DNA of 64,000 nucleotides from the NCBI GenBank assembly GCA_035222895.1, contig JAVYIG010000603.1, positions 124,001 through 188,000 of the forward strand, in the 5' to 3' direction. The position numbers and the translations under genes were made by a program. The notes under the pieces are model-generated. The model was not told the DNA's origin. It did not search any database and saw nothing but the letters and a program-made list of their open reading frames with translations. This DNA is from Strongylocentrotus droebachiensis. Lineage: Eukaryota > Echinodermata > Echinoidea > Camarodonta > Strongylocentrotidae. Positions 32,507 through 44,397 of this stretch are shown in pieces. How positions within the stretch are numbered: position 1 is the stretch's first letter; every line of letters begins with the position of its first letter.

Positions 32507-32832
32507 CTGAGTTAATAATGAAAAGAATCAGACAAACCATGAGTGCTTTTAGAAACGTTTAAACAGACTTGCCATAAATATTCATGAATCCGACCTTAAT
32601 TTCCAATACTTCCTTAAAATACGAAACCCACATTCCTTGTTGCTAACCCCAATCGGAGAGCATTTAGTCTTGCCCTGAGCTATGGATGTAGTAATTAACT
32701 TGAAAAAGAAGACAAGTGGAGGATACTACCGTATACAACTTTATGAAGTCACCATATTTCTGGTGATGACCCATCACCCATCACCCAAAACCAAGACCCT
32801 ACATGAATATGCCACAATGCTCCTACACTTAC

Positions 32833-33012
32833 CATCACAACGAGGAAACGGTTCCGAGAAACTGCCTGAGCTCGTGCAGGTAACAGTCGACGCACCAATT
32901 AGCTCAAAGCCAGTCGGACAAGAGAAACTGCATAGGTCATTGTAGCTTACTGATGTGCCGGGTGAACACGAAGAAAATACGTTTTCTTCTAATGAAGGTA
33001 CGGTGCACGTTA
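32833..33012 (-). CDS. CCP exon, array unit 1
   Basis: Same exon structure as its array sisters. Differences: ENVFSSC instead of ENVSSPC, and the upstream ATG frame starts MICLILF. Confidence 0.85.
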
Positions 33013-33339
33013 CTGAGTTAATAATGAAAAGAATCAGACAAATCATGAGTGCTTTTAGAAATTATTCAAACAGACTTGCCATAAATATTCATGAATCCGA
33101 CCTTAATTTCCGATACTTCCTTAAAATACGAAACCCACATTCCTTGTTGCTCACCCCAATCGGAGAGCATTTAGTCTTGCCCTGAGCTATGGATGTAGTA
33201 ATTAACTTGAAAAGGAAGACAAGTGGAGGATACTACCGTATACAACTTTATGAAGTCACCATATTTCTGGTGAATACCCATCACCCATCACCCAGAACCA
33301 AGACCCTACATGAATATGCCACAATGCTCCTACACTTAC

Positions 33340-33519
33340 CATCACAACGAGGAAACGGTTCCGAGAAACTTCCTGAGCTCGTGCAGGTAACAGTCGACGC
33401 ACCAATTAGCTCAAAGCCAGTCGGACAAGAGAAACTGCATAGGTCATTGTAGCTTACTGATGTACCCGGTGAACACGGAGAAGATACGTTTTCTTCTAAT
33501 GAAGGTACGGTGCACGTTA
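33340..33519 (-). CDS. CCP exon, array unit 2 (reference copy)
   Basis: Reference member. 180 nt, acceptor TTTTCATTATTAACTCAG, donor CGTTGTGATG/gtaagt, phase 1-1, 60 residues. Sushi/CCP modules are beta-rich extracellular domains that bind complement, carbohydrate or protein ligands. Six cysteines (TCT, SSPC, DLC, FSC, VTC, PRC) fit the selectin-type CCP with three disulfides rather than the common four-Cys form. The core CSFSCPTGFELIGASTVTC is diagnostic. The Trp that normally precedes the last Cys is Phe here (SGSFSEPFPRC), as in every intact copy. Directly upstream, in frame through the acceptor, is ALMVCLILFIINSV. Exon is certain; whether it is internal or a first exon is open. Confidence 0.9.
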
Positions 33520-33845
33520 CTGAGTTAATAATGAAAAGAATCAGACAAACCATGAGTGCTTTTAGAAACGTTCAAACAGACTTGCCATAAATATTCATGA
33601 ATCCGACCTTAATTTCCGATACTTCCTTAAAATACGAAACCCACATTCCTTGTTGCTAACCCCAATCGGAGAGCATTTAGTCTTGCCCTGAGCTATGGAT
33701 GTAGTAATTAACTTGAAAAAGAAGACAAGTGGAGGATACTACCGTATACAACTTTATGAAGTCACCATATTTCTGGTGATGACCCATCACCCATCACCCA
33801 GAACCAAGACCCTACATGAATATGCCACAATGCTCCTACACTTAC

Positions 33846-34025
33846 CATCACAACGAGGAAACGGTTCCGAGAAACTTCCTGAGCTCGTGCAGGTAACAGT
33901 CGACGCACCAATTAGCTCAAAGCCAGTCGGACAAGAGAAACTGCATAGGTCATTGTAGCTTACTGATGTACCCGGTGAACACGGAGAAGATACGTTTTCT
34001 TCTAATGAAGGTACGGTGCACGTTA
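33846..34025 (-). CDS. CCP exon, array unit 3
   Basis: Encodes exactly the same residues as unit 2, including the upstream hydrophobic frame. Confidence 0.88.
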
Positions 34026-34351
34026 CTGAGTTAATAATGAAAAGAATCAGACAAACCATGAGTGCTTTTAGAAACGTTCAAACAGACTTGCCATAAATAT
34101 TCATGAATCCGACCTTAATTTCCGATACTTCCTTAAAATACGAAACCCAGGTTCCTTGTTGCTAACCCCAATCGGAGAGCATTTAGTCTTGCCCTGAGCT
34201 ATGGATGTAGTAATTAACTTGAAAAAGAAGACAAGTGGAGGATACTACCGTATACAACTTTATGAAGTCACCATATTTCTGGTGATGACCCATCACCCAT
34301 CACCCAGAACCAAGACCCTACATGAATATGCCACAATGCTCCTACACTTAC

Positions 34352-34531
34352 CATCACAACGAGGAAACGGTTCCGAGAAACTCCCTGAGCTCGTGCAGGT
34401 AACAGTCGACGCACCAATTAGCTCAAAGCCAGTCGGACAAGAGAAACTGCATAGGTCATTGTAGCTTACTGATGTACCCGGTGAACACGGAGAAGATACG
34501 TTTTCTTCTAATGAAGGTACGGTGCACGTTA
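34352..34531 (-). CDS. CCP exon, array unit 4
   Basis: Identical at protein level to units 2 and 3; only a few silent or intronic differences (for example 'ctccctgagctc' for 'cttcctgagctc'). Confidence 0.88.
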
Positions 34532-34857
34532 CTGAGTTAATAATGAAAAGAATCAGACAAACCATGAGTGCTTTTAGAAACGTTCAAACAGACTTGCCAT
34601 AAATATTCATGAATCCGACCTTAATATCCGATACTTCCTTAAAATACGAAACCCACATTCCTTGTTGCTAACCCCAATCGGAGAGCATTTAGTCTTGCCC
34701 TGAGCTATGGATGTAGTAATTAACTTGAAAAAGAAGACAAGTGGAGGATACTACCGTATACAACTTTATGAAGTCACCGTATTTCTGGTGATGACCCATC
34801 ACCCATCACCCAGAACCAAGACCCTACATGAATATGCCACAATGCTCGTACACTTAC

Positions 34858-35037
34858 CATCACAACGAGGAAACGGTTCCGAGAAATTGCCTGAGCTCGT
34901 GCAGGTAACAGTCGACGCACCAATTAGCTCAAAGCCAGTCGGACAAGAGAAACTGCATAGGTCATTGTAGCTTACTAATGTACCCGGTGAACACGGAGAA
35001 GATACGTTTTCTTCTAATGAAGGTACGGTGCACGTTA
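34858..35037 (-). CDS. CCP exon, array unit 5
   Basis: As unit 2 but with GTLVSYND, SGNFSEPFPRC and an upstream frame MVCLIIFIINSV. Its upstream flank resembles the diverged 35.4-kb cassette, so it marks the edge of the homogenised block. Confidence 0.87.
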
Positions 35038-35391
35038 CTGAGTTAATAATGAAAATAATCAGACAAACCATGAGTCCTTTTAGAAACGTTCAAACAGACT
35101 TGCAATTGATATTCATGAACTCGACCTTAATTTTTGATACTTCCTTAAAATAAAAAATCTTCATTCTTTGTTAGTAACCCCAATCGGAGAGCATATAGTC
35201 TTGCCCTGAGCTATGGATGTAGTAATTCACTTGAAAAAGAAGAAAAGTGGAGGATACGAACATATACAACTTTATGAAGTCAACAACGGTGACGGTGATG
35301 ACCCATGATCCATGACCCAGAACCAAGAACCTCTCGTAGGAGAATCGAGAACCTACACGATTATTCCACAGTGCTGCTATATTACACTTAC

Positions 35392-35571
35392 CATCACAAC
35401 GAGGAAACGGTTCCGAGAAACTTCCTGAGCACGTGCAGGTAACAGACGACGCACCAATTAAGTTATAACCAGTCGGACAAGAGAAACTGCATAGGTCATT
35501 GTAGCTTACTGATGTACCCGGTGAACACGAAGAAAATACGTTTTCTTCTAATGAAGGTACGGTGCACGTTA
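35392..35571 (-). CDS. CCP exon at 35.4 kb, most 5' of the cluster
   Basis: 180 nt, acceptor TTAACTTAG, donor TGTGATG/gtaagt, phase 1-1. It carries a seventh cysteine (SSVTCTCSGSF), unique in the cluster, which could pair between molecules or simply be drift. Upstream frame MVCLIIFIINLV, but a stop occurs just before that Met, unlike other copies. Confidence 0.85.
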
Positions 35572-36848
35572 CTAAGTTAATAATGAAAATAATAAGACAA
35601 ACCATGAGTGCATTTTAAAATATTTGAATAGTCTTGTTATGAAAATTAATGAACCCGACCTTATCAACGGATTTGCAGAATTCGCTATTTCTGTCTTTAT
35701 TAGTCCATGATAACCTTTTAAACACATATATGGCTGATAACATCAAGCAGTCGACGGGAATCTCATTTGAGCAGCCAACTAAAGCAGCTTCAGACAGAAG
35801 ACTTAAGACCTGTGTCTCAAGGTCCATTCCAATTAATTTCATTTCAAAGGCCTCCAAGCTATGGGATATATAGACAGACAAATAGAGAGTGAGATAGATT
35901 GATTCATGTAGATGGAATACCTTTACTATTCAACGGTTAAATAATATTGAAGCCTGTGGAAAATATATAAGTATCCCATAAAAGAAATGTGATGCGTAAC
36001 AAACTTTACTATAAAGTCCTTGAAATTCCTTTTTTTTTTTAAATATTAAATTGTTTTGTATCGTTAAAATTAGAACTTCCCAGATTCATTCACATAAGGT
36101 ATCTAATGTTTCCATCATCCTTGTTAGTCAGAATATTTCTGTAACTTCATGTCTGTAATAACCCCCATTGTGTTTTTTTAAAACTCAAACATGACATGTC
36201 TCCACAAATATAATAAGTTTTTAAATCAGTCCGGTATCAGTTGCGGAACTTAGGATTCATACACAAATACTAAACTCGCAGTGCTGCGGAGAAGATTACC
36301 CGTGCTTGATTGCACCCCGTCTTCATTTTAGGAATGCTCTTTTGTTCAACTTACCTCGAAAAAGAGACTGTATTGGAAAAGACACTGGATAAAATGCACC
36401 GTGTACTAGGATTTTTTTTAAAATTGTGATGGGGATGTTCTGCAAAGCATGAAAACCAATTCTCTCTGTCGTCTTTGACCCCAAATGCCTAGATGTTACT
36501 TTCATGCCCCAATTTCAAATACACCCTGGGATAGCTTGGTGACTTGGTCGCTTCCGGTCTACTTTGGCATTTGACTCTACTTACCTTGCAAATCAGGTCG
36601 TCTTTATATGGTTACACAAATTATAATCACGCTTGAAGCTTATACCTCTGGTTGTTCTTGAAATACGAGGCTGATACCTGTCATTTAAGAAATTGACCTC
36701 TATAACCTTCGACCATTGTACCTTGTACCTTGTACCTTTTTATAAATAATCCCGATGGCAGCTATCATACAGCTAAACTGAGATGTCCGTGCAACGTGCT
36801 GGCATAGTGACAGTGGATGAAGTAATTCAAAACAGCGAATGATGTTTA
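35572..36848. other. Sequence upstream of the CCP cluster
   Basis: 35740-35990 is cassette-related. A possible 30-nt exon near 36355-36384 was judged too weak. Contains 'cttgtaccttgtacct' repeats near 36720. Confidence 0.5.
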
Positions 36849-37748
36849 TTATTTACAATAAAACGGTGGACGTGCAAGTAAAAACCGAGACGTGGAGTCT
36901 ACAGTAGCTTGGTCCCAACAGGAGTAGGTAACGCTCTGATGATGGGTAGAGCAGCCTCCTGGAAGGTGGTCACTGTTTGAGATATTACCGCAGCAGCTGA
37001 CAGGTGGTTCCATGTCCAGATGGTGCGAGGATATAGAAGGAGTACTTGAAGCTATCAATGGAAGCTGTGGGTACTGCATACTTCAGAGGGTGATCATTTC
37101 TGCCCAGATATGTAGCTGGGATAATGTGAGTGGGAATAGGCATGTTGAGTTGATGATGGTGCATCTTGTAAAACAAAGTGGACTGTGCAGAAGCCTGCGA
37201 TTGTGAGGGGTATCCCATCCCAGTGTGTTGACAAGTGCTATGACTGACGTTACTCTCCGGTAGTCATCGTATGCAAAACTGGCGGCAGCTCGCTGTACTT
37301 TCTCAAGACTTTGTATTGATGTCAGAGTCCGAGGGTTCCAAGCTTCACTGCCATACTCAAGTTGAGGACGAACAAGCATTGTGTAGGCTTTGTATTTGAT
37401 GTTCTTGGTGCACGGTGGTAGAGATCTGCATAGGAGGCCAAGGGTTCTATTGGCTTTCTGGGTGGTGAGTTTACATTGGGTGTTCCATTTTAGGTCATGG
37501 GTAATCGTGACACCAAGATACTTGTATTGTCTTACTCGAGGAATTGACTCACTTAGTAGGGTGTAGTCAACTGCGATGGGGTGCTTCTTGCTTGTGATTG
37601 ACAATGTAGCACACTTCTTGATGTTGAATCCCATCAGCCATTTTGTGGACCAATCTGCAAGAACATGGAGATCTTCCTGCAGTACATGAGTGTCAGAGGG
37701 AGAGTCGATCCGCCGGTAGATGACATTTTCATCTGCAATTAGACGCAA
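36849..37748 (-). mobile_element. LINE fragment, reverse transcriptase C-terminal part
   Basis: A minus-strand frame of 221 residues starts at a degenerate catalytic box (LIADENVIYR for LFADDTVIYR), followed by LADWSTKWLMGFNIKKC, YKYLGVTITHDLKW, MLVRPQLEYGSEAWNP and SLEKVQRAAASF, all typical of the thumb and C-terminus of LINE reverse transcriptases. The extreme C-terminus continues in other frames to about 36849. Everything 5' of the catalytic box is missing. A different family from the 25-kb LINE. Confidence 0.85.
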
Positions 37749-40700
37749 TTACCTACGTTCCCCGAAATCAGAACAAATTGTCTTCCTAAGGTAATACAAA
37801 CTATCAACGAGTTTGAAGTTCATAATTCAAGTGGTTCTTGAAATATTGCGATAACGTACTCAAATACCTAATCAGATCCTTTATCTACGGTAATACATAT
37901 TATAAACAATTTATTGAAATTGACCTCTATGAACTTTAACCTTTGACCTACGTTCCCCGAAAATCTTATTAGAATGTTTTCCTGTTTAAAAAAATCTATC
38001 ACCGAGTGTTCATACCTCTTCTAATTTTGATTACGACCCTTTCTAGTATTGAGCAAAATACTCCATAATCAACCTTTCCCAATTGCTTACAGAAGTTTAT
38101 TTCACCATGCAACGCCATGACAGTACAAAACTTTATAATTGAAATATTTGGACCGTGTGCTGTCTGAAAGTTTGTACGCTTCGAAAAAAATAAGGAAGTA
38201 CACAGTAAAGCTGTTATCGATGAGCATGTTAATGGAAAAAAATATTGGTAAAAGAATACATAATTGGGGTTTTCTGTTGTACGCAGAAAATCTAAATTTT
38301 GCATTTTGTCATCAATATTCGACGTCAAACACATTTGCTTTGAAAATCCTTGCAGAAATGTATCTAACATGACATCCTCTTTCATTTTATGATACAATCT
38401 AAGTGAAATTTTGTCATCAAAATTTCGGGGCTCCCAACACTTCTCACAATCTTTTAAAGAGACTTGGTAACATTATTCAGATTGGTGCTAGGGTAGTTAA
38501 TGCTAAAGGTACAATTAAAGTTTGAGTGAAAACAGACTATTATTAATGATACAAATTTGGAAAAACCGATCTGATCTATTCCTTAATTCTCTCAACTATA
38601 TTATTAGAATTTGATTACATTTTAGGTGAATGCAAATCGTCACAAAGCAATGAATTGGCTTAATATACCATTCCAGATATGAAAGATTTTTCAAAGCCCG
38701 TCTTGGGTATTATTTTCATGTAAAAACGGTTGGGAAAATCCAAAAAGGGTTGGGAGAATTTACTGTTAGAGGGTGTTGGACAGTGACACCTTCAAAGAAA
38801 ACCATAAATATCTTTGTGGTTTCAGAATTTTTCAAGATTTCTATGCATGTTAGAGGGTAAGTACAGTAGAAGGAATATAATAAGTAATATTTCATACAAA
38901 AATTAGGTAGTTTTTCCATCTATATTCAACAATGTTACCGAGTCACTTTAAGATTTGTGAGGTCGCAGTTCGAAACAAAATCTTATAAAGAGAAAATAAA
39001 AAAAAAATCCTGATGGGGTTATAAGCACATTCTCATAACGGAAGCCTGAAAAGACCTTTAATATTAAGTAACATATTAATATCATCTATGAATGCGAGGG
39101 AGCTTTGGGGGAAATTGCTCTTATTCTCTTTAAATTAGGGGCACGTTTAACCATGAGAGAAAAGTGGGACACTATTCGAAAGAGATAAGACACTTATTAG
39201 AAAAGAAAGGGGGTACGTGTCATAGTACATGAAAGTTAATCATCATAGGTGGCAATGGGGCACTTCTTACACCTGAAAAGAGGCACGCACCAGGGATGTA
39301 AAAGGGGCACTTATGAGAATGGGAAATGGGCATTTGTCGACGGTAAAGGGGCACCCATCAAATTTTGATGGGGGCATTTAAAAGAGGTGACAAGGGGCAT
39401 TGATGAAAAGGGGATAAGTCCATTTAGTTAGGTGACTTAGTGAAATTATCGTTACCGATCGGATACAAGCGCCATTTTTGTTCAAGATGACCTTGTTTCC
39501 TGCGGGTTCTAGACGTGTCAGTGGTTGGTGACCACCAGTAGGCTTTTAACACTTTGGGTAGGCATTTATTAGTGAATATCTAAAATGTCCTTTTGGATAT
39601 TTGGTTGAAAGATGTCTACTGTCTCATACAAATATTTAATTTAGGAATCTAATTCAGTGAATAATTGTTGTTTCCAGAAACTGTTGTTTGTATTACACGT
39701 ATGCATATTTGATACAGATTGTAAGGCCCAATCAAGATAAAGTGTTCGATATTTTACACCTGGATGGTCTGGTAAGAAATGAATATGGTATCATGGAACA
39801 TGTGTCATTTAGAATTTATTACTCCGTTAATAATGCGATACATAGGAATGATGTTATTTATCATTTGTAATTTCCTTTGTGATTGGAGGGACTTCTGGAT
39901 GCAAACTACAATAGAGATCATAAAACGAAGATCTGGCGTCCCTGAACTTCAATCGAGTTCACTCTGCTCCCTAAACCGGTCCATCCCGGATATCTCATTC
40001 ATCCAACCCACCCCACGACACAAAATGCCTCCTTTTAGTTTTGCCTCTTGTAAAGCAATAGATTTCCTCCGACTCCTGAAAACCTGAAACTTTGGGGAAA
40101 AAAACTTTATGACAAAATGTACCGTATGCAATTATAAGGATATCGTTGTACATCTCCTGAACAGTCCGAGTGGCATTACATCAAGGTGGATTTACTTACA
40201 AACATAATAGCGTGTTACGTTTTATTGTACATGGGTTGAAAAAGAAATGCTGAAAAAATAGATGCTCCCGTAACCAACTTGGCAGACCTCCCCTGTTCAG
40301 AGTGAATGGGGATGTCATACAATGTACCTTCTAACTTATACCCGCTACATAATGTTACATTTCAGTCTCCTTCGAGCCAAATGTTTTGAAAGCCAAAGGG
40401 CTGAACTGAAGCACATTCAGAAAATATTCCGCAAATACCAGAGTATGTAAGAACAATATATTCACGATCAGTGAATTAGTTGTTGTAGGATCTTATGTCA
40501 TATACAATGCTCGGGCGGAACCGCGTTGGACCGATATGACGCCCCTGGATTAATAATTTTTGTATAAGGATATTCTCCCCCGTCATTTTCTCTCACAAAG
40601 ACTTTTTTCCCTTCGTCTCCATCATTTCTACTTTGATTCACACCTTCCCTTCTTTTCCTCCACTCTCTTCTCCTTTTCGTTCTACTCCTTAATTACCCAG

Positions 40701-41840
40701 TTCTTCTTTTTACTCTTCTGTTCTGTAATTTGCATCCTCGCTCTCTATACATTATTACACTTTATTATTTCTTCTCCCCCTTTAAGCTTCTCCGTTTTTT
40801 GGCGAAAATCATCCAACCACGATGGAATACTCCAAAAGAATTAACAAAAACAATAGTCATACTCCAAGGATATATTTTCTCAGTATTTTTTTTTAAATAT
40901 GATATAATAATTTCATGATTTTTGAAATATATTTGTAAGGGCGGTAAGAAGTTATCCGATTATAAACTATCTTCATACTACGTATACGTGTTTCATTGTA
41001 ATGAATCGACGCTCAGGAAATATTAATATTATCCACTTTCTTATTCTGTTTTTACGATTTCTCATTGTAATTTCCAATCTCAAATAATATAATTCAATTG
41101 TTTAAAACTAGCTATATTGAAATGAGATCATTACATAAAAAATCCCATTATACATGTCTACATTTGATATGTTTTATTTTCATATGTTTCTTATATCATA
41201 ATTTTTGTCTTGTTTCATTTTATATAGTCATGTACATTGCTCCTTTGTATTTCCCTTCCTTTTTTTCCTAAATAAATGTGAAATTGGAGAATAAGCATCC
41301 CCTCTCAAACATATTTTGAATCTATCGATAATAAAGAGTACTGTACCCCCAAATATAAATATTGATATGGTTATCACACCTATTCAGAAAGGAAACAAGG
41401 ATCTCTTCTTGGTCCTTTGTTATTCATTAAGCTATTCATTTAATAATTAATTCCAGTGATCTTCAATAATCAAGTCAGTTATTCATTTTGTTGAAGATTC
41501 TGATATTATTATATTCACATTGCAACCAAAAAGTCTTCTTCACATAATAATGATATAAAGATTATACCAATTTTAATAAACGCCGACAAATTATGTTTTA
41601 AAAAACTCACTACATGCTGTTCGGTAATTCTTGGAAATCTCAACTAGAAACCATAATGTAGTAAAGTCTAAATACTTAATCAGATCGATACCAAATTAAT
41701 TCTTGTCATCCACAGTGACTTGTCATAGAATTTACACATACATTTTGTATGCAAATTATCGTCTAGAAAGAAAGAAACCTTGCTATTATGTTCAAAGTTA
41801 TTTTTTAATTTATCATTTATTTATGAGAATGTACTTTTTA
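37749..41840. other. Long stretch without a supportable gene
   Basis: Short tracts of 'tgacctctatgaactttaacc..acgttccccga' (37745-37985) repeat text from 36670-36735. At 39120-39430 a degenerate repeat built on 'aaaggggcact' occurs about eight times. The remainder is AT-rich. No exon with clean borders was found. Confidence 0.5.
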
Positions 41841-43170
41841 TGCCTCCGCCACCGAAGGTGGTGCCGGAGGCATCATGTTTTCGGGTTGTCCGTCCGTACG
41901 TCCGTCCGTCCGTACGTCCGTCCCGTTTGACCGTTATCACAATATCTCAAGAACCATTTAAGATTTAAACTTAAGACTCGGGAATAGTATTTATCACCAT
42001 AGGAAGACTATCTGATTAGATTTTGGAGTACGTAGGTCAAAGGTCACAGGTCACAGAGGTCAACTTATGAAATTCCTTGTATTGAGTTTGTTAGCGCGAT
42101 ATCTCAAGAACCATTTGAGATTTAAACTTCAAACTTAAGGATAGTATGTATCACCATAGGAAGACGATCTGATTAGATTTTGGAGCACGTATGTCAAAGG
42201 TCAAGGGTCACAGAGGTCAACTTATGAAATTCCATACATTGAGATTGTTATCATGATATCTCAAGAACCACTGGAGATTTAAACTTCAAACTTAGTGATA
42301 GTGTGTATCACTATTGGAAAACAATCTGATTAGATTTTGGAGCACGTAGGTCAAAGGTCAAGGGTCACAGAGGTCAACTTATGAAATTCCATACATTGAG
42401 ATTGTTATCATGATATCTCAAGAACCACTGGAGATGTAACAACTTCAAACTTAATGATAGTGTGTATCACTATAGGAAGACAATCTGATTAGATTTTGGA
42501 GCACGTAGGTCAAAGGTCAAGGGTCACAGAGGTCAACTTATGAAATTCCTTGTATTGAGTTCGTTAGCGCGATATCTCAAGAACCATTTGAGATTTAAAC
42601 TTCAAACTTAAGGATAGTATGTATCACCATAGGAAGACGATCTGATTAGATTTTGGAGTATGTAGGTCAAAGGTCAAGGGTCACAGAGGTCAACTCATGA
42701 AATTCCAGGTATTCGGCTCGTTGTCGCGATATCTCAAGAACCACTTGAGATATCAACTTCAAACTTGAGATTAGTATGGTTCACCATGGAAAGACAATCT
42801 GATTAGATTTTGGAGTATGTAGGTCAAGGGTCAAAGGTCACAGAGGTCAACTCGTGAAATTCCATGTATTGAGCTCGTTATCGCGATATCTCAAGAACCA
42901 CTTGAGATATTAACTTCAAACTGGAGGATAGTATGTATCACCATAGAAAGATAATCTGATTGGATTTTGGAGAATGTGGGTCAAGGGTCACAGAGGTCAA
43001 CTTATGAAATTCCAGGTATTGGCCTCATTATGGCGATATCTCAAGAACCCCTTGAGATATGAACTTCAAACTTTAACTGAATAGATTTTTGGTGTAATGA
43101 GGTCAAAAGTCATAGGTCACAGAGGTCAATTTCTGAAATTACTGGTTTTATAAAGGCGGAGGCATATAGG
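41841..43170. repeat. Tandem ~157-bp array inside a GCCTCCG-ended element
   Basis: Starts with a hairpin TGCCTCCGCCACCGAAGGTG, followed by GTGCCGGAGGCA, then 'gtccgtccgtacgtccg' and eight tandem units each with 'atatctcaagaaccact', 'ctgattagattttggag' and AGGTCAAAGGTCA-type text. Ends with GGCGGAGGCATA, the inverse of the start. Spacing of the 'ctcaagaacc' word is about 157 bp throughout. Non-coding. A known style of repeat in marine invertebrates; class uncertain. Confidence 0.8.
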
Positions 43171-43728
43171 AGACGCAGTCGCATTTGTCTTGTTTTTTCT
43201 TGAATTTTGTTTACAGATGAGCGTCTACAAGTATACCACATTTCCTATAATTGTGCCAGGAGCGTCAAGTTTGACAGACATGTCGGATTACAAATGTTTA
43301 CTATTAGTATTTTTATCATTAAGAAAGAACTAAAGAATAGGTAAAAGTTGACCGCTTGCTTAGTCATTTGCAGTAAAGGAGAACGATCTGGTGAACTTCA
43401 GGTACAATTTGTGCAAAGTTCAAAATGAATGCTGGTTGAAAATGTTATTAGCCCTGTGGCATGATAAGAGTTAAACGTTATATTACATGTTCTTGTATGT
43501 GGGTAACATTTAGTGTTATGGAAAATGTCAAATAGGTTGGTGCATTTATTCTAAGATCAAATAAATAACACATATAAGAGGTTAAAGAATTGGCAAAACT
43601 GTCGGTTTCAAGATGTAATCAAGGCCTAGTAGTAGGGAATTGGAGTTTCAAACCAGTTTCGATTCACGGGGAGACATCATTTTAATCTTTGCAAAGAAAA
43701 ATCTTCATCGATTGTAGAATATACTTAC
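43171..43728. other. Non-coding stretch
   Basis: No gene or element end recognised between the array and the candidate exon. Confidence 0.4.
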
Positions 43729-43790
43729 TGAAGAATGGAGGTAATTTCACGGGAGGAGATCTACAGCTACAATCATATGTTTGCTCGTTA
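43729..43790 (-). CDS. Candidate upstream exon B (Cys-containing)
   Basis: 62-nt candidate: acceptor GTTTGTTTCAG, strong donor TTCTTCA/gtaagt. Only one phase is open (entry 2, exit 1), reading NEQTYDCSCRSPPVKLPPFF. Entry phase fits exon A (44398-44458), and exit phase 1 fits the CCP exons, so it could be an upstream part of the receptor. It could equally belong to another gene. No domain recognised. Confidence 0.45.
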
Positions 43791-44397
43791 CTGAAACAAA
43801 CGTCTGATGCGGGTACTAAAGTAGAATTGATAAAATCAAATAATGAACCTTAAAAATGATGTTATACACAAAATGCTAAATCGCCCTACAACCATTCATG
43901 TAAGAAACAAACTCAGACGAAGAAACAATTAAAGAGAGCACCAAATGAATTAAAATCAAAAATATATATCTGTAGCTGAACAGAAATAATAACAAAATAA
44001 AGGATGTAGACAAGAATAAGCCCATACAATAGAAGAACCAAGGGTGAAAGGTGAACCAATGAGGATGGAAGGGGGTGAGGATGAGTGAGGGGTAGTCTCA
44101 TCAATGATAATGAAACATAAACGAAGGAGACATGAGCTGGGTAAAGGTGATGAAACGAAAATGGAAATGAGGTAAAGAGCATGAACAGCCAGATGAGAGG
44201 AAAAACAATTTCAAGAACGAAGAATAACAAACTGAACCTCTTAAAATAAAATCATGAACTAAAGGAAAAAAGTTGAGTTCGGATGACGCGATTACAATGT
44301 GAAATATATGTAATATTGTGTAAGGGGAAGAGGATGGGTCCTCTTCCCCTTTAGAATGAAATGGACTAGTGAAAAGCGCAGATAGATAATAACTTAC

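Larger units (their letters stand above)
32660..35190. repeat. Tandem array of five ~506-bp CCP cassettes
   Basis: Five direct units with start-to-start spacing of 507, 506, 506 and 506 bp, nearly identical in exon and intron alike. Each unit contains one CCP exon on the minus strand, its acceptor and donor, and about 320 bp of flank with a conserved CCAATCGG box. Intron identity as high as exon identity points to very recent duplication or ongoing gene conversion. Related but more diverged cassettes lie on both sides. Confidence 0.9.

Noticed and set aside
32682-34970. Repeated 87-codon plus-strand frames over the CCP array
   Set aside because: They are antisense shadows of the CCP exons; the minus strand has splice sites, cysteine pattern and a known domain.
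36355-36384. A 30-nt phase-1 exon (SFPIQSLFR) with donor gtaagt
   Set aside because: Acceptor context is poor, length is tiny and there is no homology to other exons of the gene.
41703-41968. Small protein with SVRPYVRPSVRP repeats
   Set aside because: Comes from the (GTCC)n part of the 41.8-kb repeat element.
43913-44230. 105-codon hydrophobic frame on the minus strand
   Set aside because: Composition reflects a purine-rich plus strand; no conserved motif and no exon borders.
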